Assembly (NCBI GenBank): GCA_036186865.1
Contig: AP025046.1
Location: forward strand, 39,041,214-39,105,213
Reading direction: 5' to 3'
DNA: 64,000 nt
Source: Eustoma russellianum
Taxonomy: Eukaryota > Streptophyta > Magnoliopsida > Gentianales > Gentianaceae
Positions 42,128-55,523 of this stretch are shown in pieces. Within the stretch, counting starts at the first letter, position 1; the number at the start of each line of letters is the position of its first letter. The notes under the pieces were generated by a model that searched no databases, had not been told where the DNA came from, and was given only the letters and a program-made list of their open reading frames with translations. Position numbers and translations under genes: made by a program.

Positions 42128-42484
42128 TTCTCCCCCTTTTGGATGATTTTAAAAATAACTCAACATGAATTTAATGTCACAACTCTTTACCAATTTTTTA
42201 TCACATATTTACTGACTTTAAACCAATTGAATTGTTTTGAAAACTTACCAACTCTATTCTATACCAATTGTTTTCAGACTTTCAAAACTTATGTTTTTAA
42301 CATATGTGTTCCCCCTCAACTTATACTCTCCCTCTTAACCTATGCTTCAAGCCAATTTAACACCAATTAAAACTTATACCAATTTAATTTTACATATTAT
42401 TCAATTGAAATCATGACTTAACAACTAAAATCATGTTTTTATTCTATCTCCTCCTTTATTTTGCAAATCATGCAAAAGATAGAA

Positions 42485-43330
42485 TTATACGATTGTATCG
42501 TAGGTCATCATACCTAACTTGGCTCTTAACATCTCAAAAGTTGTTTGATTAAGGGTTTTAGTGAAAATATTAGCAACTGGATGATCAGTTCTTATATGGT
42601 TTATGATTATATCCTCATTTTGAATATGGTCACGGAGAAAATGGTATCTTACCTCAATGTGTTTGGCCTTAGAATGAAGTACTAGATTCCGAGAAAGATT
42701 GATCGCACTTGTGCTATCGCAGAAAATTAGAAACTTATTCATTTTAATGCCAAAATCACTAATTTGTTATTTAAACCAAAGTAATTGAGTAGTACATAAA
42801 CTTAAGGCTATATACTTGGCTTCGTGGTAGAAAGAGCTACACTAGCTTTTTTCTTTGAAAACCATGAAATCAAGTTAGTTCTATGAATTGACAAGTTCTG
42901 GTAGTGGATTTTCTATCTAGTTTGTAACCACCATAATCAGCATCACTATAAGCATATAATTCCAACTTAGCATTTCTATTGTACCAAAGTCCTAAATGAG
43001 GTATGTGTTTAATATATCTAAATATCATTTTCACTGCATTGTAATGAGATACCTCAGGACAAGATTGAAACCTAGCACACACAGACACACTAAACATTAT
43101 ATCAGGTCTTGACGCGGTTAAATAGAACAGTGATCCAATCATAGACCTATATAGTGTGTCATCAAAAGGTTTACCATTTTCATCTTTATCTAGTTTGATA
43201 GTAACACTCATAGGGGTAGGTGTTGGTTTCAACTCTTCTAATCCAAACTTCTTTATCATATCATTAATATAATTAAGTTGTCTAATGTGGATTCCTTGAG
43301 GGGTTTGTTTTTAAATTCTCTACCTCTATC
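42485..43330 (-). pseudogene. pol: Copia 3 end of integrase, late RT and RNase H
   Basis: On the minus strand, RIRSDRGREF (second integrase Asp, about 43340-43310) runs within a few bases into late RT (KKFGLEELKPTPTPMS), so most of integrase and the whole RT palm with its YVDD are deleted at a junction near 43305. RNase H follows (YAYSDADYGG, then FCDSTSAINLS) with stops at about 42870 and 42745. The end is LGMMTYDTIV. Confidence 0.88.
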
Positions 43331-43432
43331 ACTCCTAATTCTTTTAACATTTTATTCGTAAAGATTTTCGAGTGGCTTGAAAAGAGTTTCGATTGCCAAT
43401 GGAGCACCGTCTTTGTGTGTTAAGAACAATGT

Positions 43433-44120
43433 CTATGTGTATCGTGAGTAATCATCTACTATCACACACACATAGTAGTGTCCATCTAGACTTCTTGTCC
43501 TACTTGGACCAAATAAGTCTAAGTGAAGCAATTCTAGTACATGACTAGTACTCACTTCATGTTTTGGTTTTAGTGTTTCTTTTAGTTTTCCTTTAATACA
43601 TGTTTCACAAAGTTGAAAATTATCTAAGTCTAACTTAGGCATTCCTCTAATTAAGTTCTTCTTAGATAACTTTTCAATAGTTGAAATTCCTATATGGCTT
43701 AGTCGTCTATGCCGTAAGTTCATATCTAAGTCATGTGATATTAAACACTTAACCTTAGCATCTAACATGTTATCTAAGGAAAAGGTATAAATATTACCAT
43801 CCCTATTTCCTATTAATACAATTTCTCCCTTTTTATTAATTATATCACAACAATTAGAGAGAAAAGAAACATGATAACTGAAATCTATAAGTTGCAAAAT
43901 GCTTAATAAATTATAAGAAAGATTGCTTACTAACAGCACATTTCGTATTTGAAATGTGTTAGGGTCCACAATTGTTCCTTTTCCAATAACTGTTCCTTTG
44001 TTGCTGTCACCGAATGTCACCTTTCCTCTATTCTTGATATGTTCCAACTCGCTGAATAGTTTGGGGTTGCTTGTCATATGTCTTGAACACCCACTATCTA
44101 AAAACCACTTGGTTTTTAGA
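43433..44120 (-). pseudogene. pol: Copia 3 protease and integrase N-terminal part
   Basis: The protease active site DSGCSRHMT is intact (DSG at 44090-44098). The integrase zinc domain follows (LRHRRLSHIG, CETCIKGK), then the first catalytic Asp in LLHLDLFGP. A stop follows VIVDDYSRYT. Unlike Copia 2, the protease region has no frameshift here. Confidence 0.85.
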
Positions 44121-44689
44121 TTCTTTGACTTTGTCTCCTTCTTGCATTCCTTGTGATTTTCCTACAATGAAGACAAAGTTTTAGGTACCCTTTACTTAGG
44201 TCCTTGAATGTTAGGGGCTACATCCTTGTTTAAATATACCTTAGGTTTCCAAAATTGGATGTTCCTTCTAAGCACATATTTGACATTAGTTCAGTAAAGA
44301 GGATTAACATGTGTTTGACTATTCCATTTAAAAGATGATGCATTGTCATACATGTTATATCTTGGTTGATAAGTATTATATCTTGGCCGACTTTGATAGT
44401 GAGTGAAATGCATATGATTTTGTTTCTTGAATGGCGCTATATATGTGTGTTCATATGCATTTCTATAAGTCTTATATGAATTTTGCCTATGTTTAGGTTC
44501 ATAATAAGTTTGATGCATTTGATTTTGTCTAGATTCATTTGTATACATATAAGCATAATTTTAAGGTGGTCTAGATGCAAAGTTTTGCCTAGTTGCACGT
44601 TTTTATGTGTGTGCTTTCGTGGGTGCATGTTACATTTTCACCTTTGAATAAACAGAAGAAGGAGTATAAGAAGGTGTCGCATGCAAAGC

Positions 44690-46310
44690 TTATTATATTT
44701 TTGTTGCTTTATAAGGTTGTTTAATACTTGATGAAACAAACTTAGTACCTTTATTTACTTTGACATTTTTTTCTTTATATCCGAACCCGGTTTTATCATT
44801 TTCATATTTTTGTGACGATGTAAGTGTGTCTAGTATGTTAGTTCCCGACTTGAATTGTTCTAACATTTTTTCTAAGTCTAGTTTAGATGATTTAAGTTGA
44901 GAAATTTCTTTTCCACAATTGTCTATCTTAGTTTTTAACAAGCTATTTTTAGTTTTTAATGCATGTTCATTTTTCCGATATGGCTCAATTTTAATTTCTA
45001 AAGAGTCAAGAGTATTTGTACACTCTTGCTTAAAAGATTCTAATTGATCGAAAAATTCCAAGTTGGACGTATTCAACTTGTCGTTTTCTTCAGTTAGTTT
45101 CTTTTTCTCTTTAGACAACCTTTTACAATGAGCATGCATCTCTAGAATTTCTTTGTACATTTCATCAAATGATATTTTACTATCAGAATCTATATCGGAT
45201 GAAGAACTTACCTCGTTGGATATGAAGCAGGCTTGAACTACCTCAGTGTCGGATTCTGAGTCGGAGGAATCGCTCCACGTGGTTGCCTTCATTGCCCCGT
45301 TTGTATTTCCTTGACTTGGGCTCCTTTGCTTTAGATTTTTGTGTCTCCTTGTCTCGTTTATTGTTATTATTATTATTGTTGGCGTTTTTCTTTGTCGGAC
45401 AATCATAAGAGATGTTTCCTTTGTTACCACATTCATAGCATTTTAACTCTTTATTATACCACTTGTTGTTATTAGAATTACTTTTTCTAAGTTGAGAAGA
45501 AGCAGAAGAAGAAGATCGTTTTCCATTCCTATTAGGCCGTTTGAAAAACTTTCTAAGTTTTCTAGCTATTAGTATTAAATCATGGTCTAATTCATATTGA
45601 TAAAACTATCATGATTATTTAAATGTGACTCAGTTGATTTGAAAGCAATAGACTTACTGGATGATTTAGATGACTCGGATTTTCGTTGGTTAAGTTTTAC
45701 CTCGTAAACTCTAAGTGAACCGATTAATTCATCTATTTTGTGATTGATTTTGTCTCTTCGATTGCCGTTACTTTTGGATCCCATTCAGCAGGAAGACTTT
45801 GCAGCACTTTTTGTACCTTCTCGTTGTTGGTAAAAGATTTACCTAAAGCTTCAAGTGCATTGAAAATATTATTAATCCTCAAATCCGTAGATGTCATGGA
45901 TTCGTTCGGAAACGTTTTGAAAGATTCAAGTTCAGTCATGAGTATGTTTATTTTAGACTCTTTTACACCACTAGTACCTTCATGCTTTAATTCTAGTGAT
46001 TTCCACATGTCCTGTGCACTTGTGCAATTTGACGCATATACTGCTTCAGAAGTCGTAAGTCCATTTAAAAGCAATTGCATAGCTTTAGCATTCATAGACA
46101 TTTTCCTTTTATCTTCAGATGACCATTCACTTTTATATTTTTCTACTTCCTGTGTTACACCGTTTACTTGTACAACTTTCATTGGAATGTACGGCCCATC
46201 TTCAACTATAGACCATAAATCGATGTCTATAGCCACTAAGAATAGCCTTATTATATGTTTCCAATGAACAAAATTATTTCCATCAAAAGAGGAGGGCGTT
46301 GGGTAGACAT
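44690..46310 (-). pseudogene. gag: Copia 3 gag
   Basis: A start at 46310 is followed by a frameshift, then FDGNNFVHWKH and IDIDLWSIVEDGP and the UBN2 capsid region down to about 45733 (AMQLLLNGL, MWKSLELKHEG, QSLPAEWDPKV). The zinc knuckle reads CYECGNKGNISYDC (45399-45440): the essential His is replaced by Asn. A Lys/Glu-rich coiled-coil tail runs to about 44693. Stops and shifts separate these parts. The Gly/Asn-rich stretch 44160-44690 continues the tail in other frames. Confidence 0.85.
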
Positions 46311-46453
46311 ACCTTCCAACTCACCTTTGTGAGAAACAATAGCCATTGTATGTACCTTAGACTTGAGATAAGCAGGCCACTATGTATTGTTGTTTCCTGG
46401 CCTTGACTTTTCGTATGGTATCGAATCTTGCTTCTTAGAGTGGTGTTGGCCTT

Positions 46454-46465
46454 GCTCTGATACCA
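46454..46465 (-). promoter_or_regulatory. Primer binding site of Copia 3
   Basis: GCTCTGATACCA, two bases from the 5' LTR start at 46468. Confidence 0.94.
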
Positions 46466-46467
46466 AT

Positions 46468-49400
46468 TGTTGGACCATACACCTGCAGTAAACACCACTA
46501 GAGGGGGGTTGAATAGTGGTTAGCGGAAATTACCCTACTACCCTTGGTTAAAATCCCATTTGAAAACAGAATCTAAGACCTTCTCAGATTCAGTACCTGT
46601 TTTTGAAAATTCAGAACTCAATGTACACAACTCCAAAAATTATCAAACTTTCTAGAAATTAACTTCAATGTCTTGACTAGACTCTGTCCAAAAATGAGAC
46701 AAAAATAAGACAGTTTGACCCTTCAACCAAATAAAAAGATTCAGACGGTCAATCTAGACAGAATCGTACAGAATAGTGCTGAAATTTGAAAACGTGTTTC
46801 CCTTTGATTACTCAACCAAAAAGGTTGTCTTTATAACAAAACACTCTTTAGGGTGTCTAGTTTATGTTTCCAAAAGGCCCTGACCTATAACTGTTCTTGA
46901 AAAAAATTCAGAATGCAAGTTTTCTTGAAACTGGTAAGATTGCAGCCAGAATGGAGCAGTTATCTGGCAATGACTGAAAAACTAACATTCTTTTACTCAA
47001 ATAAAGTGATCTTGTTGCAAATGAAAACTAATAGTCTGAAGCATAACTCCACCAAAAATCACGAATTCTCAAAGTCTTTTGCTATTTTTTCAAAACGTGT
47101 GAAGTTGTGTGAAATCTATAGTGAAAATGGACAGAAAGACAGAAAAGTATAAAGAAGACAAGAACACCAAAGATTTATCCTGGTTTGGTCAATGTGACCT
47201 ACTCCAGTACCAAGGAACACCTTTTTTGGATTTCACTATGGTATGAACACAAATACAACAAAAACCAAGCTCGATCTTTGGGTTAAACACCAACCCTATT
47301 CAAGACTTGGATGAACACCTCTATGTAACTGTTGGTTGCAATACTATCACCTATTGATGTAGCCTTATAGATTTGGCTAATTAATCTTACAAATGAGACA
47401 CAAGAAGGCATGTGTAATGTAGCTCAACAACAATAAAAAAATGAAACACCTTAGCTACCAAAGAAAGAATCAAGAAGAAGAGAATAGCAAGAATGATCTT
47501 CAAGTTTGCTTGGAAGTTGTGTATTCTTCTTCTTCACCTTTGCCATCTATTTATAGTGTGAAATAGCCCTTGAAGCTAAGAACTCCAATGTGTCAACATC
47601 TTCATCATCAAGTGATACGATCTTGGATCGTATGAAAATAACGACCGCTTCTTTCAACTCCAAAAGACACCTTTGATCAACCCTTGCGTGGGACAATGGC
47701 GCAAACACCACCTTCTTGGACAAGAGAAATCAACAACGTCTACGTCGAGCAATTCGAATCTCCCAAGCCAACATGTCGTTCCGTATCCTTGGATTGTGAT
47801 TCACCAACTAGGTTTGCTCAAACCTTGATTGGATCTAGCCTTGATTTTTAATTGTGAAAACCAAAGGAAAACACTCAATAAGCAACCCACGGTTACAAGC
47901 TCAAAGTTACCAAAAGTTTGGTAGGAAACCTGAAATTGAAATTCTGAGAAAACTGTTTTCTCTTGCTACATTTCCTACCTTATATAAAGCTATATTTTGG
48001 CTATTCCTAAAAGATAAATGATAAATCAAAGTCTTCACATTATTACCTATCAATCTAAATCAAATCTACATAAAAGACAAGTCAAAGCTAATCAAGGAAT
48101 ATTTCATAATCCAAATCTCTAAAATCTAGTCCTGGAATACATCCTGTCGGTTGTTGACTTATACCCGCTTCTAGACGCCGAATTAGGGTTTGCACTCTTC
48201 AGCAAAGTTGTAGCTCATGAAATTACCTTGAATTTGGGCTTTTAAATCACCTCATTTGGACTCTCCTTGACAGAGATACGGGCCTCCAAATATTAGGTAT
48301 CCATCCAGTGAACTTCAGCACTTTCTATTCTGGACTCCCAACTTGCACCTGATTTCGGTCCATCTTGTAGCCCGAATTAGAAAAAGTGTAAAACATGAAC
48401 ATCGTCACAAATTGAACTATCTAAAACCTCCAAGTGGTTTGAACCCATTTGGATCAGTACTCCGACCTAGGCGTCAAAAATACCGACTGGTATCCGGCTG
48501 CCTTCCTGAAAAATAGGGACTCTTCAAGCCACTTTCCTTATTTAGCCTTGTCACCTTAGAAAACACTTAAAAACGGTAATTAGCACTATAAATGCATATG
48601 ACAAGACTCTATAAAATATCCTAGACCTAAAACAAAGACAACGCAAACATCTAGACTCGATATTACAACGACGACACATGAAATGGCCATCCTGCCCTCC
48701 CATAAACCCTTACATCTTAAATATGCAATAAACTCAAGGACAATCAAATCATGGCCTCAATAAACATAGAAAAATCATGCATCTACATTCCTTGGCTCAT
48801 CTTGCATATGTTTGAACAAGAAACGTCTAACTGTATGATTACTAATAGTGCGCACATTTCTTGTGTGTGTAGAATGAAATGAGGATGCTCCTTGTGCCGC
48901 ATCATCAAGTCCTATTTGTCTTCACATCATTGGTTGGCCATATAATCACCTTGTACACTTGGCAATATCAAGCAACATAATTAGTCCACCTAGATTTTCA
49001 GCTTAGCCGATTTTTCCACCATGGAAATGTCTTGATTTATCCTATGCAAAATGAAGATAATAAGAAGAAATGTGCCACAAGAATCCCTCAACTCCTTGCC
49101 ATGAGAATATGTCAAGAGAAGGCAGCTCGTTTTGCATAAAAACAGCCCCATTTTTCAACCTTGTCGCCGTTGCCTACATTTCACATATTTATAAGTTGAC
49201 AAAAGCTTGTATTTGGTTGGTCCACTTGTCACCAAGTCATAAAATGAATACATCATGATTTCCACCTATTTATGATCTTTTTTGAGGCTGTATATATGCA
49301 TATCAACTCAGATTTTGGAAGAGAAATCAACAAATAATAGTTGACAAGATTATGTCAACATATAATATCAAAACTCCCACAATTTTTCCTTCTATGTTGT

Positions 49401-50350
49401 GATACATTTCATACCATTAACACCTTTAAAATCTCTGCAAAATGATGAATAAGATTCTCTAATAACATATATAAGAAGGTCTTCAAGAAAAAATAGAATT
49501 TGACATCGAATACCGTCACATATCCCGCTACCGTCGATAATATTATCAAATTAGAGAATATATTATAAAACCACCAAATAATCTTCAAGAAAATAATTGA
49601 TGGGCTCCAGAATGAAGATAATAAGATAATCAAGAGATTTATTGAGTAAAATTACTGAAACTGTCTTCGGGGGTAAAATGACCAAAATACCCCTGGTGAG
49701 AGAAAACTCCAGAAATGACCCCGATGGTCATAAATAGATATAATAACACCTTTGTGATGATAAATAAGAGATGAATGTGTCCTTGTAAAATTTTTACCAT
49801 GCCAAGTACCTACACAAACTCAAAATACCAATTTTGCCCTTCTGGTAAGTTGTAAAAACTTCCAAGGCACATTAGTCACAAGACATTTATAATCATCAAA
49901 AACACATAATAACAACATGAATAACATATATAAATTATGTAAAAATGAAAACAACCATTTTATCATATTTTAGAAAAATATTTCTAAAAACCCTAGACAT
50001 CGATCGATCGAAGTCTCTGCTTGAGAGCTCGATGTCTCACAGTAAAGTTCAGAGTTTGTCTTTGACCTTCATCGATCGATCAAAGTAAGAGTTTGATGTA
50101 CATCGATCGATCGATGTGTCTCAAGTTTAGAGATCAATTGTAAGGTCTTGGTTTTTCTCTGTCTTACATAGATCGATTGATGAAGGGTTCGATGTACATC
50201 GATCGATTGATGTGTCTTAACCTGAGAGATCGATGTCATTTTTCTTCACTTTTTCAACTTTTGACCATTTATAACATTATGTGCGACATTTTTAAGTATT
50301 CAACACTTAAAATTATGACCTTGAAAATTATCCAAACATATTTATGAACA
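46468..50350 (-). repeat. Copia 3 5' LTR with nested solo LTR
   Basis: TGTTGGACC to TTATGAACA. After removal of 47613-48904 and one duplication copy it is about 2586 bp, colinear with 39518-42127. TATA box at 47548-47555 (minus). Palindrome array at 49998-50235. Confidence 0.92.
47613..48904 (-). mobile_element. Solo LTR of the non-autonomous family
   Basis: 1292 bp, TGATACGATC to GCCGCATCA, clearly homologous to the 1274-bp LTRs at 2342-11838. It is flanked by tcaag at 47608-47612 and 48905-48909. The terminal hairpin is intact. It is more diverged than the tandem LTRs are from each other. It shows the family has moved more than once in this region. Confidence 0.94.
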
Positions 50351-51930
50351 CCATAGAGGGACAACTGCGAGTTATTGTGCCGATGCTGACTAGTTAGGGC
50401 ATTTGGAAGGAGTATGCAGCAATTCGTTTTGGAGAGGAGGTGTTCTCCCGCAACCAACTTACAGGACTGCATTCAGAGGATTATTTACGCTTGGTGTGCT
50501 TTCACAGTAGGCAAAAAATATTTTAAACCAATACCGACGTTAATAACGTAGGCATACTCCCCACCTCTAAAGCGTAAGCGCCTGGGTATCATATACTGGA
50601 AGCTCCCACCCTCTGGTAAGTTCAAGCTAAATGTCGATGCCGCTATCAGGCAGCAAGCGGCGCTATTCTTCGTAATAATAAGGTGGACCTTCTTTCAGCT
50701 ATCTGTTTCACATTACCGCTAACTGCTCCAATGCAGGCGGATTTGCAGGCACTTACATTCGCATCGATCCATTACGCGCTTCTTTATGATCATCTCATTG
50801 TGGAAGTTGGTTGTCTTTCGCTCTTATCTACATTGCGTGATATTGACACTCTTACAAGGACTCCAGCGGAGGAGGTACGTCGAGCACGTCTTTTTCTCAG
50901 ACTTAATGGCTCCACCTTGCAGTCTACTTCGCGACAAGCAAATTCTGCAACGTATAACTTGGCACAATATGGATTAGTGGCAAATGGATTTTGAGTTTTT
51001 CCAACCTTGGCCAGCATGGTTCCAAAAGTTTGGGGCAGCATCCTCATTGATCGATGCACGCCATACATTCGCATGTAGAGTCTCCCATGGGGTTGGCATT
51101 CGCTTACTGTCGTTGCTCCTGGGTATGCTTCCACTTTCTTTATCTGCTACTGTTTGGCTAGACCATTGCTTTTCCTTGCAATACATATCACTCTTGTGTG
51201 ATCACTTTACATGGCATAAACTACAGAGGATTGCTTCTGCGACATAACTTATATAGACCGTAGGCCAGGAAGTTGGTATGAGTCTCCCATCAGATTGGCG
51301 AATTTCTGGATTGGTTGCCTGTATTCATCATGAATACAGGCAACATGGGCATGTCTGTCTCACTTTACTTTAACTATATTGGCCTTTTCGCCATAATCTT
51401 GATGCTTCCTGATGTTGGGTTTTGCTGTGTTTTGTTTTCTCTTCATGTTTTCCTTCAAGGACTGGGTGGATGCCAATAGAATTTACACGCATTTCCTCTG
51501 GCAACTGCACATTATGCTGAAGAGCTCAAAGGAAGGCGGACATTTTATGACGTCTACAACAATCATGTCATTCATATACTGTCTAGGATTTCTTGTATAT
51601 TTTTCTTATGCTCCGACTTGTACTCACATTTATACGATAGGTTTTCTTTGTATATATGACATTTCATTCCAACTTTCTGAAAGAGATGTATATATAGAAG
51701 TTTTTGCATTTCATGTAGAATAGGTTAGGGTCAGGATGTATAAATATGTACTCTTTTTCCTTCGTGCGAGTTTTATCCAGAAGGATGGTTTTCTCGGTAA
51801 GGTTTTGAGGAGGCATATCGTATGCATTTTGCCATCAATCCCCTTATGTACGAATTTGGTGTTTTCCGCCATATGTGACGGTTTTATTAAAAAAATAAAA
51901 TTTTATTTGATATATATATATATATAATTA
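50351..51930 (+). pseudogene. LINE, 3' part: RNase H-like domain and tail
   Basis: Resumes the LINE after Copia 3. Around 50590-50840 it reads like the C-terminal RNase H (RVT_3) domain of plant LINEs: KFKLNVDAA, then a QADLQAL motif. Stops and shifts interrupt it. The 3' untranslated part includes TTTTATCCAGAAGG-like phrases near 51770 and ends with AAAAAAATAAAATTTT and (TA)n at 51890-51928. Confidence 0.82.
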
Positions 51931-52375
51931 GAGTTCTTGTTGCGAAACTCCTTTCTTTCTCTTCTTTTTTCTTTCTTTCCTTGCAGGTGGCTGCCGGCTG
52001 CTCTTTTTTTTTAATTTGTGTAGAGTTGCTGGCTGGTTGTGGCTGCCGGCTGCTCTTTTTTTTAATCTGTGTAGAGTGGCCGGCTGGTTGGGAAGGAAGG
52101 ATGGGGTTTAGATTTTTGTTAAGGTGTATATATGTATGTATGTAATTTCCTAGTAGGTTTACGAAATATCTACATAAGTTTAATCATACTTAAAGTCCAA
52201 CTCTTTCACATATTTCATATAATAATCATATAAATTAAGATAACTATTATCTATAATTTTATTTTTATAACTTTCCCTTTTTAGGTTTATATTATTTTCC
52301 TATCTTAACTTTTCCTTTTCCTTACTTTTCCTTTTATTATTTTCCATTTTACCCCCAAATTTTTGGGGTGTAACA
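51931..52375 (-). repeat. Gypsy 3 3' LTR piece
   Basis: On the minus strand it starts TGTTACACCCCAAAAATTTG. It holds a tandem duplication at about 51986-52090 (units starting GGCTGCCGGCTGCTC, each with a T run). The left limit is set only by the LINE tail. Confidence 0.65.
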
Positions 52376-52389
52376 TTCACCCCTTACAA

Positions 52390-52520
52390 AAAGTTTCGTC
52401 CTCGAAACTTGTGTACCTTCATCGAACAAGTGTGGATACTCCTTCAGCACTTCCTCTTCGAGCTCTCATGTCACTCTTTACTCTGTATGATTACTCCACT
52501 GAACTTTTACATATGAGACC
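52390..52520 (-). pseudogene. pol: Gypsy 3 chromodomain relic
   Basis: Reading minus, VKVQWSNHTE, stop, RVT, stop, ELEEEVLKEYPHLFDEGTQV is a chromodomain end with two stops, just before the purine tract. It resembles the end of Gypsy 1 pol (17617-17757). Confidence 0.75.
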
Positions 52521-53430
52521 ACTCGCCTCCTTATCTTTCAACCTTATTACCAATGCTTCTTCACGCAGACTAAGTCCCCAAAATTATTCCTTGTATACCT
52601 ACAAGTAATTTTTACGTTCTTTGTCATCCGATTGTTAAAATCATGGCTTAATCTTTCGATAACTCTAGAATCAAACTTAAGGGTACTGCCGCGATACTTG
52701 GTGGTTCCACAACCCAATCATCAGTCTATATGAAACTCATATCTGCTGTTATCAACAACCCTCTATAATCAATGTTTATGTGTACTACAATCTTAACTGA
52801 AACATCTTATTCACGAAACTAATCCCATAAACAGCACGTATTTTCAGAACACATGTTCTCTTGTACAATTCAACTCAGTCATCATTATCATCCCACAAGA
52901 TAATCTCGTCCTCATAGGGTTCAATCCCTAACTTTTTTTCTCTATAGATGCTGCTTAGAAAATTTCACTATACCATCGCATGTATTCAATTTCAAGCCTA
53001 CTTTCTCTATGGATCATTAGTCCTAGCAACGATATCACAACTTATCGATTCAATGCTTAATCATAGTTTATCTCTATTCGTTCAAATTACATTATCATTG
53101 ACTTAGGCATCTTAGGGCATTCTAATTCCTCATGCTTCTGCGCGGCACTCTAATATACCTTATTTATTTATTTGGTTATTCCAACCGATAATTTTTCACC
53201 AAGTTAAATCTCACACGACTAACAACCACCACTTGCTCATGCTTACTCTATTCCAATTTAAGCTTACCAGATTCAACAATACTTACATGTTCCTATGTTC
53301 ATCTTAATTTCCTTATCGACATTGGTATCATCAAGTTATCTTAATAATTATAGGCTTCACATCTTAGCCACCATCTAAACCTTTTGCAGATAATACCATT
53401 TATGTAGCCTTTTTTACTTGCTAGTATGGC
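52521..53430 (-). other. Unrecognised decayed stretch of Gypsy 3
   Basis: No long frame and no clear RT, RNase H or integrase motif on either strand. It is far shorter than a pol gene, so much of pol is deleted. Confidence 0.55.
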
Positions 53431-54560
53431 ATCCATCAAGTTTAGGGGTTCAAATACAGAGTTACACAGTTACAGGCGCAATCATTTAGAATTCAAAATT
53501 AAAGGTACCTGTGACCACATCATTTGGACCCCGAAACTCCCGTATCGGTCATCACTTGCACCCTCGCATTGGCCCATGGTCGACCTTTCACTGCCAGCTA
53601 TGGGACAGCTCTCTCAGGCACACTCCTTTGCGTTGTACAATCTATAGCCATGTGGCCCATCTCTCCACAGTTGAAACACGTCTTTATCTTTCTCTAGCAT
53701 TCTCCTGTGTGTCTCCGGCTACATGTGGGGCAAGTCAGGATCACTGTCAGCACATTACTCCTGGACTCATGTTGCTACTGCTGAGGCCGTAGATGACCTA
53801 TCTGACTCCTCCTAGGAACTTTGACTGATCTTCCAGGTCTACCATCAATTGTCTCACGGGGTCACTAGCCTCGATTATCCTCATCGCGATGTTGTATGTT
53901 GCTCTCTAGTCGGTAGCAGGCATCTAGCACCTCTCTAAAGTCCCTGGCATTTGCATTCACCATTTCGGTGCAAATGCGTGAGCGCAGTCCCCTCTCAAAC
54001 TTTACCATTTTGAATCATATGTCACTGATGATAGACGGTACTCTCCCCAGAGCAGTAATTTGGTTCACTCACTCTACCATTGACATACCTGGCCCTTGTC
54101 TTAGCGACTCAAAGGCCCCAATCTTTTGCAACATCACAAAGGGTAGAATATAGAACTTTTGAAACTCCTCTCTAAAACGTGCCCAACTGACTGGCTGAGG
54201 CTGCTCCATCATCACGGTGGTCCACCACTTGTCAGCTTCTCCAATCATAAACTCCCAGATCACCAAAGTCTTTATTTTTTTCGGCACCTGTAATAGCGCA
54301 AAGTTGTTCTCTATATCGCTAAACCATTTATCCGCTCTATCAGGGTCAACACCCCCGTCAAAGGTCAGGACATGCAGCCGCTTCATCTTCTGATAATAAT
54401 ATTGGGTCCTTACGGCTGCTGCTGTGGGACGGCCCAATTAATTGGCTGCCCAATCTGAACCAATGCATCGACCAACGCCTGCAGCAAAGTATTCTGGTTC
54501 TAGTTCTACCTGTCATTACCATCACCGTTTGGATGTCTTCATGGCGGCATTCTACTGTAA
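53431..54560 (-). pseudogene. gag: Gypsy 3 gag relic
   Basis: A frame from 54437 to 54069 reads capsid motifs (LTFDGGVDPDRADKWF, EADKWWTT, FREEFQKFYI). After a stop at SMVE it continues with FERGLRSRI and VLDACYRLES. Zinc motifs CPTCSRRHTGEC (near 53705-53740) and CFNCGEMGHMAIDC (53637-53678) are both readable. Near 53510 NDVVTG marks the start of the protease region. The Gag is homologous to that of Gypsy 2 but clearly older. Confidence 0.82.
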
Positions 54561-54833
54561 CATTACAATTTAAGTAATTTTAGTTTCTTATCGAATGATT
54601 AAGGTTTACAAGGATTAGATCTACATAAGTATACACAAGATTATAATCAAAACTTAAGGCAAATAATTCAAAATCATATGGTATACCCTAAGAATAAGTG
54701 AACATATCCCTCATCCGATCATCTCTTAAATCTAAGGTCATGTCTTATTTCTAGATGATCAATTAATTCAAATCATCACTTAATTGTAAGATCATGGCCT
54801 AAGTCTATGTTTCTGCCATGTATCTAAATCCAG

Positions 54834-54845
54834 GCTGTGATGCCA
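54834..54845 (-). promoter_or_regulatory. Mutated primer binding site of Gypsy 3
   Basis: Minus strand TGGCATCACAGC against TGGTATCAGAGC, two changes, two bases from the LTR end. Confidence 0.65.
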
Positions 54846-54847
54846 TC

Positions 54848-55489
54848 TGCAATGACCTGTCCCGAGCTCTAGTCCTCGAACCTGCATCGACCCGTCCTGA
54901 GCCTTAATACTCGAAACGACTCACCCGTTGTATTCTATTAAGGGAAATACAAGGTATCGATACAAATCAATTATACATCAGCAAAGCAATATAAACTGAT
55001 GTCAACGAAAGTCATAAAATAAAAATCCTCGAAAGAATCATTAATAAAATATATTGTCTAGTGAAAATCCAATCTAATACAATGTCATAATGTAAGAAGG
55101 AAAGAGTAAGTCTCAAAAGTGTTGAGAAAAAGGGTTTGAATGATTTACAAATACATGATTTAAATGTTACGTACTTACAAAATACATGAATAAATTTTAC
55201 TTGACATATTTATTGATAAAAGTGCTTTACATGTTTATATATAATGTTGTCGTACTAACAAGCCATGAAGCGTTAAAGCTCACATCATATGGCAAACATT
55301 TGTTTCCTTTGTACTATTTTCAGGTGTCATAATTAATGAACTAAACTAGTTCATCAAGTGAAGTGCTTAAGTTAATGAACTAACTAGTTCATTAAATGAA
55401 GACATATTTGGAGAGATCTACATGGCAACAAACTGGAAATGGAAAGTCTCCTCATCCTACTCATTTCACACGCCAATTATATATATATA

Positions 55490-55523
<34 letters not shown>

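Larger units (their letters stand above)
39518..50350 (-). mobile_element. Copia 3: Sirevirus-type element with internal deletion
   Basis: 3' LTR 39518-42127, primer site 46454-46465, 5' LTR 46468-50350 (which holds a 1.3-kb solo LTR). Flanks are ccatg (39513-39517) and ccata (50351-50355), a five-base duplication with one change. Internal order on the minus strand is gag, protease, integrase, then a deletion to late RT and RNase H. The LINE sequence on both sides continues across it. Confidence 0.92.
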
